Shown: positions 1 to 7,038 of the stretch, one piece after another
How positions within the stretch are numbered: position 1 is the stretch's first letter
Layout of the letters: every line of letters starts with the position of its first letter
Virus record (IMG/VR): IMGVR_UViG_3300025093_000031
Coordinates: 1-49,706 of that record
Source: a virus
Direction: 5' to 3' (one strand)
Length of the DNA: 49,706 bases
The notes under the pieces: model-generated
The model's database searches: none
Told to the model about the DNA's origin: nothing
The model's input: only the letters and a program-made list of their open reading frames with translations
Made by a program: the position numbers and the translations under genes

Positions 1-200
1 TCAACAACGCAGCCCTGGTTCGACAGCAAGCTTTACTTAACACACAAAACCAAGGTTATCTGCAGCAAGGCATGTTAGCAACGGCAGGTGCTCTTGCCCA
101 GGGCGCACAAGCCGAGACTGGTGCTACCGTTCGTACTGCGTTGTCGAACAATCCTTATGCCGGCTCTGTGATGCAGGCTCCTCAAATTAGGTTTGGTTGA
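1..200 (+). CDS. C-terminal end of a virion-type protein (5' partial)
   Basis: Open from the window edge (frame beginning at base 3) to TGA at 198-200, giving the last 65 residues. The visible part is rich in Gln, Ala and Asn (for example ALVRQQALLNTQNQGYLQQG) with no charged catalytic pattern, as is common in phage internal or tail structural proteins. It is followed within 6 nt by the next plus-strand gene, so it belongs to the same late operon. No family was recognised; the structural role is inferred only from composition and position. Confidence 0.6.
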   Translation, partial: NNAALVRQQALLNTQNQGYLQQGMLATAGALAQGAQAETGATVRTALSNNPYAGSVMQAPQIRFG

Positions 201-205
201 TTGTC

Positions 206-673
206 ATGTCTTCATTTGCACAAGGTCGTCCATTTAACTCTGGTCCTGTATGGGATCGTATGCGTTTTGATTCGGGTCAGACTAGTACCACTATGCCTAT
301 TGCAGGTGGGTTTATGTCTGATTTAATCGGGTTTGCTTCTAATCCCGCTCTTAGTAAACTGCCTGAAGACATGCGTGGTTTTGCTCTCATGGGAGGCATG
401 TTAAGCCTTCGTGATGCAGAAGCAGCTCGTCGGTCTGAAGCGATGTTTGACAAAGCTCTTGCTTATCAACGCCAAGCAGCACAAGAAGCAAACGAGATGG
501 GTATTCGTAATACGGTAATTGGTTCGTTCCTTAAGGATGTTCCAGCTGCCATTAGCAATGCCTTTGCACAAAGACAACGTTATACACCTGAGCAAATTGA
601 AATAGCCGCCCGTGGTGCAGGACAAATGCAACGCCCTTATCAATCCCGTAACTATTACGGCTTTGTCGGTTAA
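206..673 (+). CDS. Hypothetical late (virion-associated) protein, 155 aa
   Basis: The ATG at 206 is preferred over an in-frame TTG at 197 because the TTG overlaps the upstream stop and has no ribosome-binding site. The protein begins MSSFAQGRPFNSG, has a glycine/methionine-rich middle and an alanine-rich helical segment (about residues 70-110), and ends in an aromatic tail (NYYGFVG). No known domain was recognised. It sits between a partial structural gene and a glycine-rich membrane-type protein in a tight unidirectional cluster, which suggests an internal virion or tail role. Confidence 0.6.
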   Translation: MSSFAQGRPFNSGPVWDRMRFDSGQTSTTMPIAGGFMSDLIGFASNPALSKLPEDMRGFALMGGMLSLRDAEAARRSEAMFDKALAYQRQAAQEANEMGIRNTVIGSFLKDVPAAISNAFAQRQRYTPEQIEIAARGAGQMQRPYQSRNYYGFVG

Positions 674-690
674 AATAAGGAAAAATAACC

Positions 691-1122
691 ATGGCAAGTA
701 GCGCTAGCTCTATAGGTCGATTCTTCCCAGATATTTTTGGCGGAGGAGCAGCCATGTCAGGAGCTGGTACTAGCGCAACTACCTCAGCAGCAACAGGAGC
801 AGGATCAATGGCATTAGGACCTTGGATGGCAGCATCGGCAGGTATTCAAGGCCTTGCCGGAATTGTTGGGGGCGCCATGGGGCAGCAGTCTGCCCGCGAA
901 GCTCAGAACGAAGCTAATAAATGGGGCGTTCGGAACATTGGCTTAGATATGGCCATGCAAGATCGTGATATGGGCAGTCAAATGCAAGCTTTACGTGGGG
1001 GATATAGCTTCATGCAAAGTCCTATATTCCAAGCAAAAAATCAGCAAGATTTCAGGCAAAATTTCATGCTGTCCGGGAAGTTTGACCCGTACTTAACGGC
1101 CATGGCTTCACGTCTTTCATAA
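691..1122 (+). CDS. Gly/Ala-rich internal virion-like protein, 143 aa
   Basis: After a polar N-terminus, residues about 15-65 form a Gly/Ala/Ser-rich hydrophobic stretch (SAGIQGLAGIVGGAMGQQSA) followed by a polar helical C-terminus. This layout resembles small internal core proteins of T7-like phages (the gp14 type), which can insert into the host envelope during DNA ejection, but no sequence motif proves it. The start ATG at 691 follows a purine-rich AAGGAAAAATAACC leader. It is part of the late plus-strand cluster. A membrane-active structural protein is a reasonable but unproven reading. Confidence 0.55.
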   Translation: MASSASSIGRFFPDIFGGGAAMSGAGTSATTSAATGAGSMALGPWMAASAGIQGLAGIVGGAMGQQSAREAQNEANKWGVRNIGLDMAMQDRDMGSQMQALRGGYSFMQSPIFQAKNQQDFRQNFMLSGKFDPYLTAMASRLS

Positions 1123-1135
1123 AAACTTGTTGTTT

Positions 1136-1141
1136 TAGACT
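1136..1141 (+). promoter_or_regulatory. -10-like element TAGACT
   Basis: TAGACT lies in the 40-nt gap upstream of the ATG at 1163. It is one variant of a TARAMT hexamer found in many plus-strand gaps in this window, with no clear -35 box. A role as late promoter is inferred from recurrence. Confidence 0.3.
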
Positions 1142-1162
1142 GGAACGATAGAGGCAATACAC

Positions 1163-1714
1163 ATGTCATTTGGTAAATCTCCTGGCGAAGGCCACCATAC
1201 AAGCCTTTCAATCTTTGAAGATTACCCTGCAAAGGTATCACGCCTTTCTCGTAAGGAGCGCAAAGGGATTAAAAAAACAGCTAGAGAACTCTTCGAGCAG
1301 AGTCCTAGCGATGCTATTAGTTTTTTATCGGGTTATAGAGGGTATACAAACTTTCGTCCGGATGCACTAATTGGTAAATACAGTGCAGCTGATGTTAATT
1401 ATGAGGCATATAAACCAATTGCTGAGGTTTCTTTCCAGGATCTGTTAAGCCGTCCTATGACAGATGCTGAGTGGGCCGATACCACTAGCTATGCCAAGGC
1501 GATGGGAGCCAAGGATCCCAGTTCTTTTCAGGCTTTGTTAAATTCTCGGATTCTTTCTGCAAACCCTGGCGCTGTTAAAAGTGAAGCCGATTTGGACTGG
1601 GAGCGTACCTATGGCCCAATGACCAGAAATGCAAAAGGTGAGCTGCAACGCGGAAGGTTCCAATTTAACCCCGGCAATGTATCTTCCCTTGTTGGTACCA
1701 TGCTTGGTGCATAG
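1163..1714 (+). CDS. Hypothetical late protein, 183 aa
   Basis: The protein starts MSFGKSPGEGHHTS, with a basic segment (about residues 27-45, SRKERKGIKKTARELF) and then a mixed alpha region; it ends in a hydrophobic VGTMLGA tail. No catalytic motif or family was recognised. The gap before it carries a TAGACT element and the gap after it leads to another MSF-starting gene at 1750. Position in the late cluster upstream of the terminase suggests a virion or packaging-associated protein; this is inference from context only. Confidence 0.6.
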   Translation: MSFGKSPGEGHHTSLSIFEDYPAKVSRLSRKERKGIKKTARELFEQSPSDAISFLSGYRGYTNFRPDALIGKYSAADVNYEAYKPIAEVSFQDLLSRPMTDAEWADTTSYAKAMGAKDPSSFQALLNSRILSANPGAVKSEADLDWERTYGPMTRNAKGELQRGRFQFNPGNVSSLVGTMLGA

Positions 1715-1749
1715 TAAAGTAGTTTAAATACGGTAGGACGCATTAAACT

Positions 1750-2241
1750 ATGTCTTTTTCCACTCAATATGGCCAATCAGCAGTTCTGTTTGGCCACGAG
1801 GATTATGCAGCTGCCAAACAAAGAGGTGCATCAGATGCTGAAATTCTCGCTTGGCTGTCAGGTAATCAGGGTCTTTTAGCTGGTAAAAATGTTCCCGGTG
1901 GAGGCGGTCTTTACGATGAAATTAAACAGAGAACAACTCAAGGAACATTGGGGATTACTGCACCAGAATTTCAAGCTGCACAAACAGCCGCTGAACTGCA
2001 GACACGTTCTCAGATTTCCAACTACGGATGGGACGCACAGAAAGCAATGGAAAATGTTCGGCAAGCAGCCGAGACAGAACGTCTTAAGTATGAAATTGAT
2101 AATCGCATTCCTGTGGTACAAGCAGAAGCCAAAGGCAAAATTGATCTACAAAAAATTGTTAACGCTGGATTGGAAAACGTTACTAGAATTGAACGTGGTG
2201 CTGACATGATGCGCAGCATTACCAGTATGTTTAATTTCTAG
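1750..2241 (+). CDS. Hypothetical late protein with helical C-terminus, 163 aa
   Basis: Residues 1-60 are mixed; residues about 75-150 are strongly helical and Ala/Glu/Gln-rich (AAELQTRSQISNYGWDAQKA), compatible with a coiled coil. It ends MRSITSMFNF, an aromatic C-terminus similar in style to the SMMGKF end of the next protein. Its first residues (MSF) and spacing parallel the 1163 gene, but no real sequence relationship is visible. No enzymatic motif. Likely virion-associated by position. Confidence 0.6.
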   Translation: MSFSTQYGQSAVLFGHEDYAAAKQRGASDAEILAWLSGNQGLLAGKNVPGGGGLYDEIKQRTTQGTLGITAPEFQAAQTAAELQTRSQISNYGWDAQKAMENVRQAAETERLKYEIDNRIPVVQAEAKGKIDLQKIVNAGLENVTRIERGADMMRSITSMFNF

Positions 2242-2282
2242 GTAAAACATACTAAAATAACTTTAGGTTTAATCTTTTAAAC

Positions 2283-2591
2283 ATGGCTTACAATCTCGCT
2301 GCAACTACTAACGTCTCTAGCGGCAAACGCGCTGGCGACCAGAGTAAATTCCGTGCTACCAAAGAACAGCTCATGTCCGAGGGCATGAGTGAAGCAGAAG
2401 CCCAAGCATTGGCAGATGAGATCACCACCCGCAAGTACGGCGGTGGTATGTCTGATGCCGAGCTTCAAGATTTTGAAACTTTAATTGGCCGTCTTGAAGG
2501 TTCCAAAATGCGTCAGGCTGCACAAGCTAACCGTGCACGTCAACGGGACACCTTTGCTGCAGGCCTTGCCAGCATGATGGGTAAATTCTGA
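2283..2591 (+). CDS. Small late protein carrying a duplicated C-terminal tag, 102 aa
   Basis: Starts MAYNLAATTNV. The last ~50 residues, from GGGMSDAELQDFETLIGRLE to GLASMMGKF, recur almost unchanged at the end of an otherwise different protein encoded at 39892-40434. The N-terminal ~52 residues have no counterpart there. The tag is amphipathic and Arg-rich near its end, which would suit a docking or packaging helix; function is unknown. A TAAAAT element sits in the 40-nt gap upstream. The near identity of the DNA points to recent duplication or gene conversion rather than old paralogy. Confidence 0.7.
   Translation: MAYNLAATTNVSSGKRAGDQSKFRATKEQLMSEGMSEAEAQALADEITTRKYGGGMSDAELQDFETLIGRLEGSKMRQAAQANRARQRDTFAAGLASMMGKF
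2439..2591 (+). repeat. 153-nt duplicated segment, copy 1
   Basis: This stretch encodes the shared C-terminal tag and its stop. It matches 40282-40434 with roughly the first 70 nt identical and only scattered, mostly silent, changes after that. The copies are about 38 kb apart and in the same orientation. Confidence 0.9.
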
Positions 2592-2612
2592 TCTATATAA
2601 AGCCTGGTTGTA

Positions 2613-2774
2613 ATGAAAGAGACAGATACCGTTTCTGAACTTAATCGTTACCGCCAGGCTGCTGACGTTGCTTACCGCTACGCCAAAAACAAATTAGAAC
2701 AGGATAAACAATCTTCTTCTGGTCAAAAAGAAGAAGATGTTTTTAAGGCAGATAACAAAGAGGAAGTGCGTTAA
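2613..2774 (+). CDS. Small hypothetical protein, 53 aa
   Basis: ATG at 2613 opens a short frame ending at TAA 2772-2774, which overlaps the next start as TAATG. The product is charged and helical (MKETDTVSELNRYRQAADVA; Lys/Glu/Asp-rich C-terminus) with no cysteines or membrane segment. The overlap with the next gene supports translational coupling and therefore that it is a real gene. Function unknown; small coiled-coil accessory proteins are common next to phage terminases. Confidence 0.6.
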   Translation: MKETDTVSELNRYRQAADVAYRYAKNKLEQDKQSSSGQKEEDVFKADNKEEVR

Positions 2775-3067
2775 TGGCTGACTTTGAAGCCTATTGGGAC
2801 GAAAGTAAAAGCCCAGCAAACCCTGATCCTTACGATCTTTTGTTTGATGAGGACAAAGCACGTAAGGCAGCGTCTGCTGTTAAAATCTTCCAGGATGTAT
2901 CTGTTGGTTCGTCCAAGGAAAAAATGAAGGAAGCAGGTGAGCAAGAACGTGCCTCAATCGGAAAGACCGGTGAAGAACAGCGTAAGTCTGCAGCACAAGC
3001 CCAGCAGTTCGGTCAAGAAGACGAAGCTCGAGATTACGCGCAATCCCAAAGAGCATATCGATATTGA
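2774..3067 (+). CDS. Hypothetical acidic/helical protein, 97 aa
   Basis: Starts at the ATG of a TAATG junction with the 53-aa gene. Residues 1-30 are acidic and aromatic (MADFEAYWDESKSPANPDPY); the remainder is a Lys/Glu/Gln/Ala helix ending in AQSQRAYRY. Its 3' end overlaps the beginning of the next gene in another frame by up to 131 nt. No known family. Context, just before the terminase genes, suggests a packaging or virion accessory role. Confidence 0.6.
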   Translation: MADFEAYWDESKSPANPDPYDLLFDEDKARKAASAVKIFQDVSVGSSKEKMKEAGEQERASIGKTGEEQRKSAAQAQQFGQEDEARDYAQSQRAYRY

Positions 3068-3554
3068 GGTATTCGACCAATGGGTCGATAATCTTGACTC
3101 ACCTACCGAGAATGCGTTCAGAGCTTTTTGCGCCGAAACTTTTTCGGTGATTGAATGCTATTTATATGCACGTTTCCTTGGATATAACGGAGGTATCGCT
3201 GGATGTGATTACTGGCTACAAAAGTACTATCCAAAACCTGATCACAGGAAAGTACTTTTGTACGAAATCGATGAGATGCAGGAGGATATCCGTAAACTCC
3301 GTGAAGACGTAGATAACGGCATTGTCAAGCGTGATGCAGGAGTTGCGCGTATCGCTGGTATGCAAAAAGAATTACGTGGGACTATTGCACAAGTAGAGCT
3401 GTTTACTTCTAATAAAGATCGCAAGGGCCTGTTAATGGCGGGTGCGGATCGCGCTATTCGTGAACTCCTTACTATCTTTAAGGATGATCCTATTGAAATG
3501 CCCCTGGAAGAGGCTTCGATGAGTGTATGGTCTCACATGCAACTTGAAGAATAA
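2937..3554 (+). CDS. Candidate small terminase subunit-like protein, up to 205 aa
   Basis: The well-formed part runs from about residue 36 (NPKEHIDIEVFDQW) to the C-terminus; it is alpha-helical, with a likely coiled coil (YEIDEMQEDIRKLREDV) and a repeated charged pattern. Its place two genes upstream of the large terminase is where many phages keep the small, DNA-recognising subunit, but no diagnostic motif was seen. The start is uncertain: GTG 2937 or a second GTG near 2970 both overlap the previous gene, and no ATG exists before the conserved-looking part. Confidence is for the gene, less for the role. Confidence 0.6.
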   Translation: MSKNVPQSERPVKNSVSLQHKPSSSVKKTKLEITRNPKEHIDIEVFDQWVDNLDSPTENAFRAFCAETFSVIECYLYARFLGYNGGIAGCDYWLQKYYPKPDHRKVLLYEIDEMQEDIRKLREDVDNGIVKRDAGVARIAGMQKELRGTIAQVELFTSNKDRKGLLMAGADRAIRELLTIFKDDPIEMPLEEASMSVWSHMQLEE

Positions 3555-3572
3555 TTAATTTAGACTTGTTTC

Positions 3573-3929
3573 ATGGAAAAACCATCGCCGCAGCCACCAG
3601 TTTTTGGTGAAAATATTGCTGGCCGCATGGCTGATGTAGTACGTAAACTACAGAAGAATCGCGAGCAGCATGCTGGTGTGCGTCGTCCAACACCAATTGC
3701 CCAAAAGGTTTCTCAAGGGCAAGAAGTGATGAATGCCTTAATGGAAAAGAAAGCCAATGAGCAAGAACAAGATGCCTCCAGAACTACTGGAGCACTTCAA
3801 GAAGAAAGAGGCCAAGAACAAGGACGGCAGCGAGATGTCGGACAACGAGAAGAGGAAGGCCGCTTTGGAGAAAGCTCGCAAGTACAAGGAACAGAAGAAG
3901 AAAGGCAACAACGAGGAAAAATAAGGTAG
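3573..3929 (+). CDS. Hypothetical protein upstream of terminase, 118 aa, with a second gene overprinted on its 3' half
   Basis: Residues 1-66 look like ordinary protein (MEKPSPQPPVFGENIAGRM, then a helix). From about residue 67 the sequence degenerates to Gln/Glu/Arg/Gly repeats, because the same DNA in the +1 frame encodes a much more natural Lys/Glu-rich 50-residue ORF (3772-3924). Either the real product is shorter, or the two frames are joined by a +1 frameshift, or both are made. It lies directly upstream of the large terminase. Confidence 0.55.
   Translation: MEKPSPQPPVFGENIAGRMADVVRKLQKNREQHAGVRRPTPIAQKVSQGQEVMNALMEKKANEQEQDASRTTGALQEERGQEQGRQRDVGQREEEGRFGESSQVQGTEEERQQRGKIR
3772..3924 (+). 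CDS. Overprinted small charged protein, 50 aa
   Basis: ATG 3772 starts a frame shifted +1 relative to the 3573 gene, ending at TAA 3922-3924. The product begins MPPELLEHFKKKEAKNKDGS and ends ARKYKEQKKKGNNEEK: a compact charged helix of a kind common in cyanophages. Codon content looks natural here and repetitive in the other frame, so this frame is probably the selected one. No strong Shine-Dalgarno was seen (CAAGAACAAG upstream), leaving open coupling to, or frameshifting from, the longer gene. Confidence 0.55.
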   Translation: MPPELLEHFKKKEAKNKDGSEMSDNEKRKAALEKARKYKEQKKKGNNEEK

Positions 3930-3959
3930 TATTCAGTAATACGCTGATTACTGCATAAG

Positions 3960-6497
3960 ATGCCTGCTTATCAACACCTTGCTTACCGACGTAACGCACA
4001 GGCTGCTGCACGCAGGCAACAAATTCGAGTTCCACGAAATCTTGAATCCCTGGAGAAAGCACGGGAAGATTTTGGGTTCTTTTGTGAGTATGTAGCAGAT
4101 AAACCACCAGCCGCTCACCACAAAGAATGGCACAGACAGTTTGTTACCGGCAATGATAGTAATTGTTTGATAAAGATTGCCGGTCCAAATGTTGATCTCT
4201 TGGCGCCGAGGGGCTCCGCCAAAAGTACCGTCCTTGGGTTGTTTACGGCATGGGCTATTGGTGTTCACACCATGGCAAAAATGCCGCTACAAATTCTTTA
4301 TCTTTCCTACACAGTCGATATTGCTCGATCTAAGTCTGCAACGATTAAACGAATCATTGAAAGCAAGCGCTACCAAGAAGTTTTTCCAAAGGTACGGCTA
4401 CTCAAGAACGTTACCAGCAATGAGTATTGGTCTATTGATCACAGGTTTGCAGGTATTGACACCACTGGTGAAGAACAATTCACACTCTGCGCTGCTGGCC
4501 TCAAGGGCTCCGTGACTTCTAAGCGCTCGCACTTGTGCTTGACAGGTGATACACTAGTTACGACCAACGTTGGTCAAGTGCCAATTAAAGCTATTTATGA
4601 AGATCCAGACCGATACCAAATTGCTGTTAGAAACTCAGAAACAAATCAAATTGATTGGAGCAACGTGGGGGCAGTTACAAGGCGTTTTACCAAAGGCATT
4701 GTTGACATTACAACAGCCTCTGGAAATCGTATTTCAGCAACTCCCGAGCACCCTTTCGTTACGCAAGACGGAAAACAAAAGAGGGCGGGAGATCTTAGTG
4801 CAGGGGATGTCCTTGTCAGAGCATCCAACAGGAGACAAGATAAAGAACTGTCTTTCCTGCGGGGGGCCAAAGAAAAAAACACAACGTATCTGCGAGGCTT
4901 GTTTTCGTACAACACAGGCTTTTCAGGTAAGGCCAACTTGTCCGCAGTGTGGCCAACAGTTTTGCGTAACCTCAAATCGCTTATCCCAACGTCTTTCAAA
5001 AAATCCATTAGTGATTTGTTGCAGCCATCAGTGTACTGGAGCAGCATCACGAAAGCTTCAGGAAAAATCTTGTCCAGTTTGTCAAGCATTATTTCGACCA
5101 GTCAGTCACAAAACAACTTGTTGCTCGCGGGAGTGTGCGAATCACCTTCATTCACGGCGAATGAAAAAGACTGGGAACAGCAATTACCAACACGGCTGCA
5201 GTTCCAACGATTTTCAGGAAATGAGACCGTTGATTTTGGAAAGGGACAATTTTACTTGCGTTGGATGCAATACAAAGGAGCGGAAGTTGTTATTAAGCAA
5301 CGGAACGTCCAGGACAAATCTTTGCGTACATCATATCGACCACAAAAAGACAAACAATATCCCGCAAAATTTGATTACATTATGTCGCCAGTGTCATGTG
5401 GCGCATCATCAGGTAACGGACAAGGCTGGTCGCCCGAGCCCGTTTCCAGAGTTGAGTTTCTTAGCGAAAGAGAGGAGTTCGTCTATGACCTAGAAGTAGA
5501 GCATTTAGACCACAACTTTATCGCTAATGGTTTAAATGTTTTGAATTGCATAATTGATGACGCGATCAAGTCAGCTGCAGATATTTCTAACCCTGACATC
5601 CGTAAACAGATGCAGGAGAACTGGAATGCGGTGATTGCACCAACAATGTTTGAGGGTGGACGTGCCATCTGTCTTGGTACGCGCTTCAGACATGACGATA
5701 TTCACTCCACAACATTCAACCCACAAAACAACTGGATTCAAATTGTGTTGTCCGCCATCTTGAACGACCCTAAAACAGGGGACGAATTCTCGTATTGGCC
5801 TGAGATGTGGTCACTGGATTACCTGAAAGAAAAGAAGAGGCAAGCACCTATTGCCTTCTCGTTCCAGTACATGAATCAGGTGATCAGACAGAATGAACTG
5901 TCCTTGGCACCAGAGCTTATTGTAAAAGCCGAGATCGCCACTGAGTTCGATACGATTGCTGTGGGAGTCGACCTATCTGCTGGTACAAAAGAAAAGAATG
6001 ATTACACGGTAATGACGCTTGCCGGTCGAATTGGCGATCAGATTCACGTGATTGATTACCGCCGGTTGCGTGTCATGGGCAACCTTGAAAAGCTGGATGC
6101 CCTTAAAGAACTTCTTAATGATTGGTCTATCGTGGGACGTGACGAAAACGGAAATTACTATCCGACCTACTCCACATGCGATATTTATTCAGAAGCTGTG
6201 CAATACCAGGCTTCTCTTGAATCAGACTTCAAGCGTGTTTGTTTAAACAATGAAAATCTTTATAACTTAAATTGGCACGCAGTCAAAGGATTCCGCGCCG
6301 ATAAACTTGCGCGTTTCCGTGGTTGCATGGGTCTTTTTGAAGATCGTAAGATAATTTTCAATCGATTCCGTAACTTCACGGCAATGTTCGAAGAGCTGAC
6401 GAACTTTGGTATTAGCAGTCACGACGATTGCGTCGATAGCTTGGTTTGGGTCATTAACGGTTTGATGCGCAAAGGAAAACTACAGGTTGATTACTAG
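3960..6497 (+). CDS. terL: Terminase large subunit (TerL) interrupted by an intein
   Basis: 845 residues before splicing and 508 after removal of a 337-residue intein. TerL is the ATPase/nuclease motor that packages DNA into the prohead. Walker A is at residues 82-90 (APRGSAKST); Walker B (IIDD) follows immediately after the intein. The C-terminal RNase H-like nuclease has its acidic residues in GVDLSAG, CDIYSEA and HDDCVDSL. The extein joins ...SKRSHL to CIIDDAIK, restoring an uninterrupted Walker B strand, so splicing is needed for a working motor. Start ATG 3960. The intein insertion at the most conserved site of an essential gene is typical of homing elements. Confidence 0.9.
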   Translation: MPAYQHLAYRRNAQAAARRQQIRVPRNLESLEKAREDFGFFCEYVADKPPAAHHKEWHRQFVTGNDSNCLIKIAGPNVDLLAPRGSAKSTVLGLFTAWAIGVHTMAKMPLQILYLSYTVDIARSKSATIKRIIESKRYQEVFPKVRLLKNVTSNEYWSIDHRFAGIDTTGEEQFTLCAAGLKGSVTSKRSHLCLTGDTLVTTNVGQVPIKAIYEDPDRYQIAVRNSETNQIDWSNVGAVTRRFTKGIVDITTASGNRISATPEHPFVTQDGKQKRAGDLSAGDVLVRASNRRQDKELSFLRGAKEKNTTYLRGLFSYNTGFSGKANLSAVWPTVLRNLKSLIPTSFKKSISDLLQPSVYWSSITKASGKILSSLSSIISTSQSQNNLLLAGVCESPSFTANEKDWEQQLPTRLQFQRFSGNETVDFGKGQFYLRWMQYKGAEVVIKQRNVQDKSLRTSYRPQKDKQYPAKFDYIMSPVSCGASSGNGQGWSPEPVSRVEFLSEREEFVYDLEVEHLDHNFIANGLNVLNCIIDDAIKSAADISNPDIRKQMQENWNAVIAPTMFEGGRAICLGTRFRHDDIHSTTFNPQNNWIQIVLSAILNDPKTGDEFSYWPEMWSLDYLKEKKRQAPIAFSFQYMNQVIRQNELSLAPELIVKAEIATEFDTIAVGVDLSAGTKEKNDYTVMTLAGRIGDQIHVIDYRRLRVMGNLEKLDALKELLNDWSIVGRDENGNYYPTYSTCDIYSEAVQYQASLESDFKRVCLNNENLYNLNWHAVKGFRADKLARFRGCMGLFEDRKIIFNRFRNFTAMFEELTNFGISSHDDCVDSLVWVINGLMRKGKLQVDY
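4536..5546 (+). mobile_element. Intein in TerL (337 aa)
   Basis: The self-splicing element starts with Cys1 (CLTGDTLVTT, block A), has block B with the TxxH signature (SATPEHPFVT), and ends with block F/G (VYDLEVEHLDHNFIANG, then ...NVLN) followed by the +1 Cys of the extein. The penultimate residue is Leu rather than the usual His, which some active inteins tolerate. About 98 N-terminal and 36 C-terminal residues form the splicing domain. The roughly 200 residues between are low-complexity in this frame and contain no DOD or HNH motif; the endonuclease is instead encoded in the +1 frame. Confidence 0.88.
4807..5493 (+). CDS. HNH homing endonuclease nested out of frame inside the TerL intein
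   Basis: The +1 frame relative to TerL is open over 4570-5493; ATG 4807 is the best start (228 aa), just inside the intein after its N-terminal splicing domain. The product has several zinc-finger pairs (CLSCGG, CEAC, CPQCGQ, CCSHQC, CPVCQ, CCSREC) and a textbook HNH core: CVGC, then CVHHIDHKKTNNIPQNL and CRQCHVAHH. It ends 53 nt before the intein end. AGGGG abuts the ATG and GGGAG lies about 15 nt upstream, so independent initiation is possible but not strong. It presumably cuts intein-free terL genes to drive homing. Confidence 0.82.
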   Translation: MSLSEHPTGDKIKNCLSCGGPKKKTQRICEACFRTTQAFQVRPTCPQCGQQFCVTSNRLSQRLSKNPLVICCSHQCTGAASRKLQEKSCPVCQALFRPVSHKTTCCSRECANHLHSRRMKKTGNSNYQHGCSSNDFQEMRPLILERDNFTCVGCNTKERKLLLSNGTSRTNLCVHHIDHKKTNNIPQNLITLCRQCHVAHHQVTDKAGRPSPFPELSFLAKERSSSMT

Positions 6498-6501
6498 CCT
6501 T

Positions 6502-6507
6502 TAGAAT
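6502..6507 (+). promoter_or_regulatory. -10-like TAGAAT element
   Basis: TAGAAT lies between the terL stop and the GTG start at 6530. The same hexamer recurs at 7003, 17193, 19938, 23919, 28101 and 30906, each about 15-31 nt upstream of a start codon, with no consistent -35 box. Confidence 0.4.
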
Positions 6508-6529
6508 TAGAAAAAAGCCAATTCAGGTC

Positions 6530-6826
6530 GTGGGTCCGGAATATATTGCCATTGCTGTAACAGCTGTTGTATCCGCTGTGACAGGTGGTGGCTGGGTAGC
6601 CAACAAAATTATGGCCCAACAAAATGATCGCATTATAAGGGCTTTTGATTACATTGGATCCCAGAAAAGAAGGATTGATGTTTTGGAAGACGACCTGAAA
6701 CGTTTGCCGCTTGAATACGTGCTCAAGGTTGATTTCTTAAGAGAAATTCAACAGATGCATGAAAACTTTACGCAGATCAACGCTAAGCTTGATAAACTGG
6801 TCGAAAAGCTTCTCGACGCGAAATGA
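6530..6826 (+). CDS. Small membrane-anchored coiled-coil protein, 98 aa
   Basis: GTG start. Residues about 5-28 form a single hydrophobic segment (AIAVTAVVSAVTGGGWVANK); the rest is a charged helix with heptad character (RIDVLEDDLKRL, INAKLDKLVEKLL). This topology is shared by small phage holin- or hemolysin XhlA-like proteins and by inner-membrane spanins, and similar proteins occur near terminases in cyanophages. No signature distinguishes these. The stop overlaps the next start (ATGA), indicating translational coupling. Confidence 0.65.
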   Translation: MGPEYIAIAVTAVVSAVTGGGWVANKIMAQQNDRIIRAFDYIGSQKRRIDVLEDDLKRLPLEYVLKVDFLREIQQMHENFTQINAKLDKLVEKLLDAK

Positions 6827-7005
6827 GTTACATCTTAGAAGTCCAAGAGGACGAGAACGGATATCAGTACATTGTTTTTCCTGATGAAGTAACCGAAGAG
6901 CTTGGCTGGGAAGAAGGCGATGTTTTGAATTGGGATGTACGTGGTACTGGCATCGTTATTTCCAAGGTGAATGACGCAGCTGGTTACGAAGTTATAGAAG
7001 AGTAG
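6823..7005 (+). CDS. AbrB/SpoVT-like small protein, 60 aa
   Basis: The pattern PDEVTEELGWEEGDVLNWDV with a following GTGIVISKV strand matches the swapped-hairpin AbrB fold (a strand, an LGxxxGD turn, another strand), which binds DNA as a dimer in bacterial regulators. The length, 60 residues, fits one AbrB half-barrel unit. It is coupled to the upstream membrane protein by an ATGA overlap. A role in regulation or as an antitoxin-like factor is possible; the fold assignment is from pattern only. Confidence 0.6.
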   Translation: MSYILEVQEDENGYQYIVFPDEVTEELGWEEGDVLNWDVRGTGIVISKVNDAAGYEVIEE

Positions 7006-7008
7006 AAT
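7003..7008 (+). promoter_or_regulatory. -10-like TAGAAT element
   Basis: TAGAAT overlaps the stop codon of the 60-aa gene and lies about 30 nt upstream of the small ORF at 7039. It belongs to the recurrent plus-strand set. Confidence 0.35.
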
Positions 7009-7038
7009 AAGTGGATTGATCGTTAAAAGGAACAGCGT

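Noticed and set aside
4646-5089. Minus-strand ORF within the TerL intein
   Set aside because: Overlaps the intein and nested HNH coding region; no motif. The plus-strand HNH frame is clearly the meaningful one.
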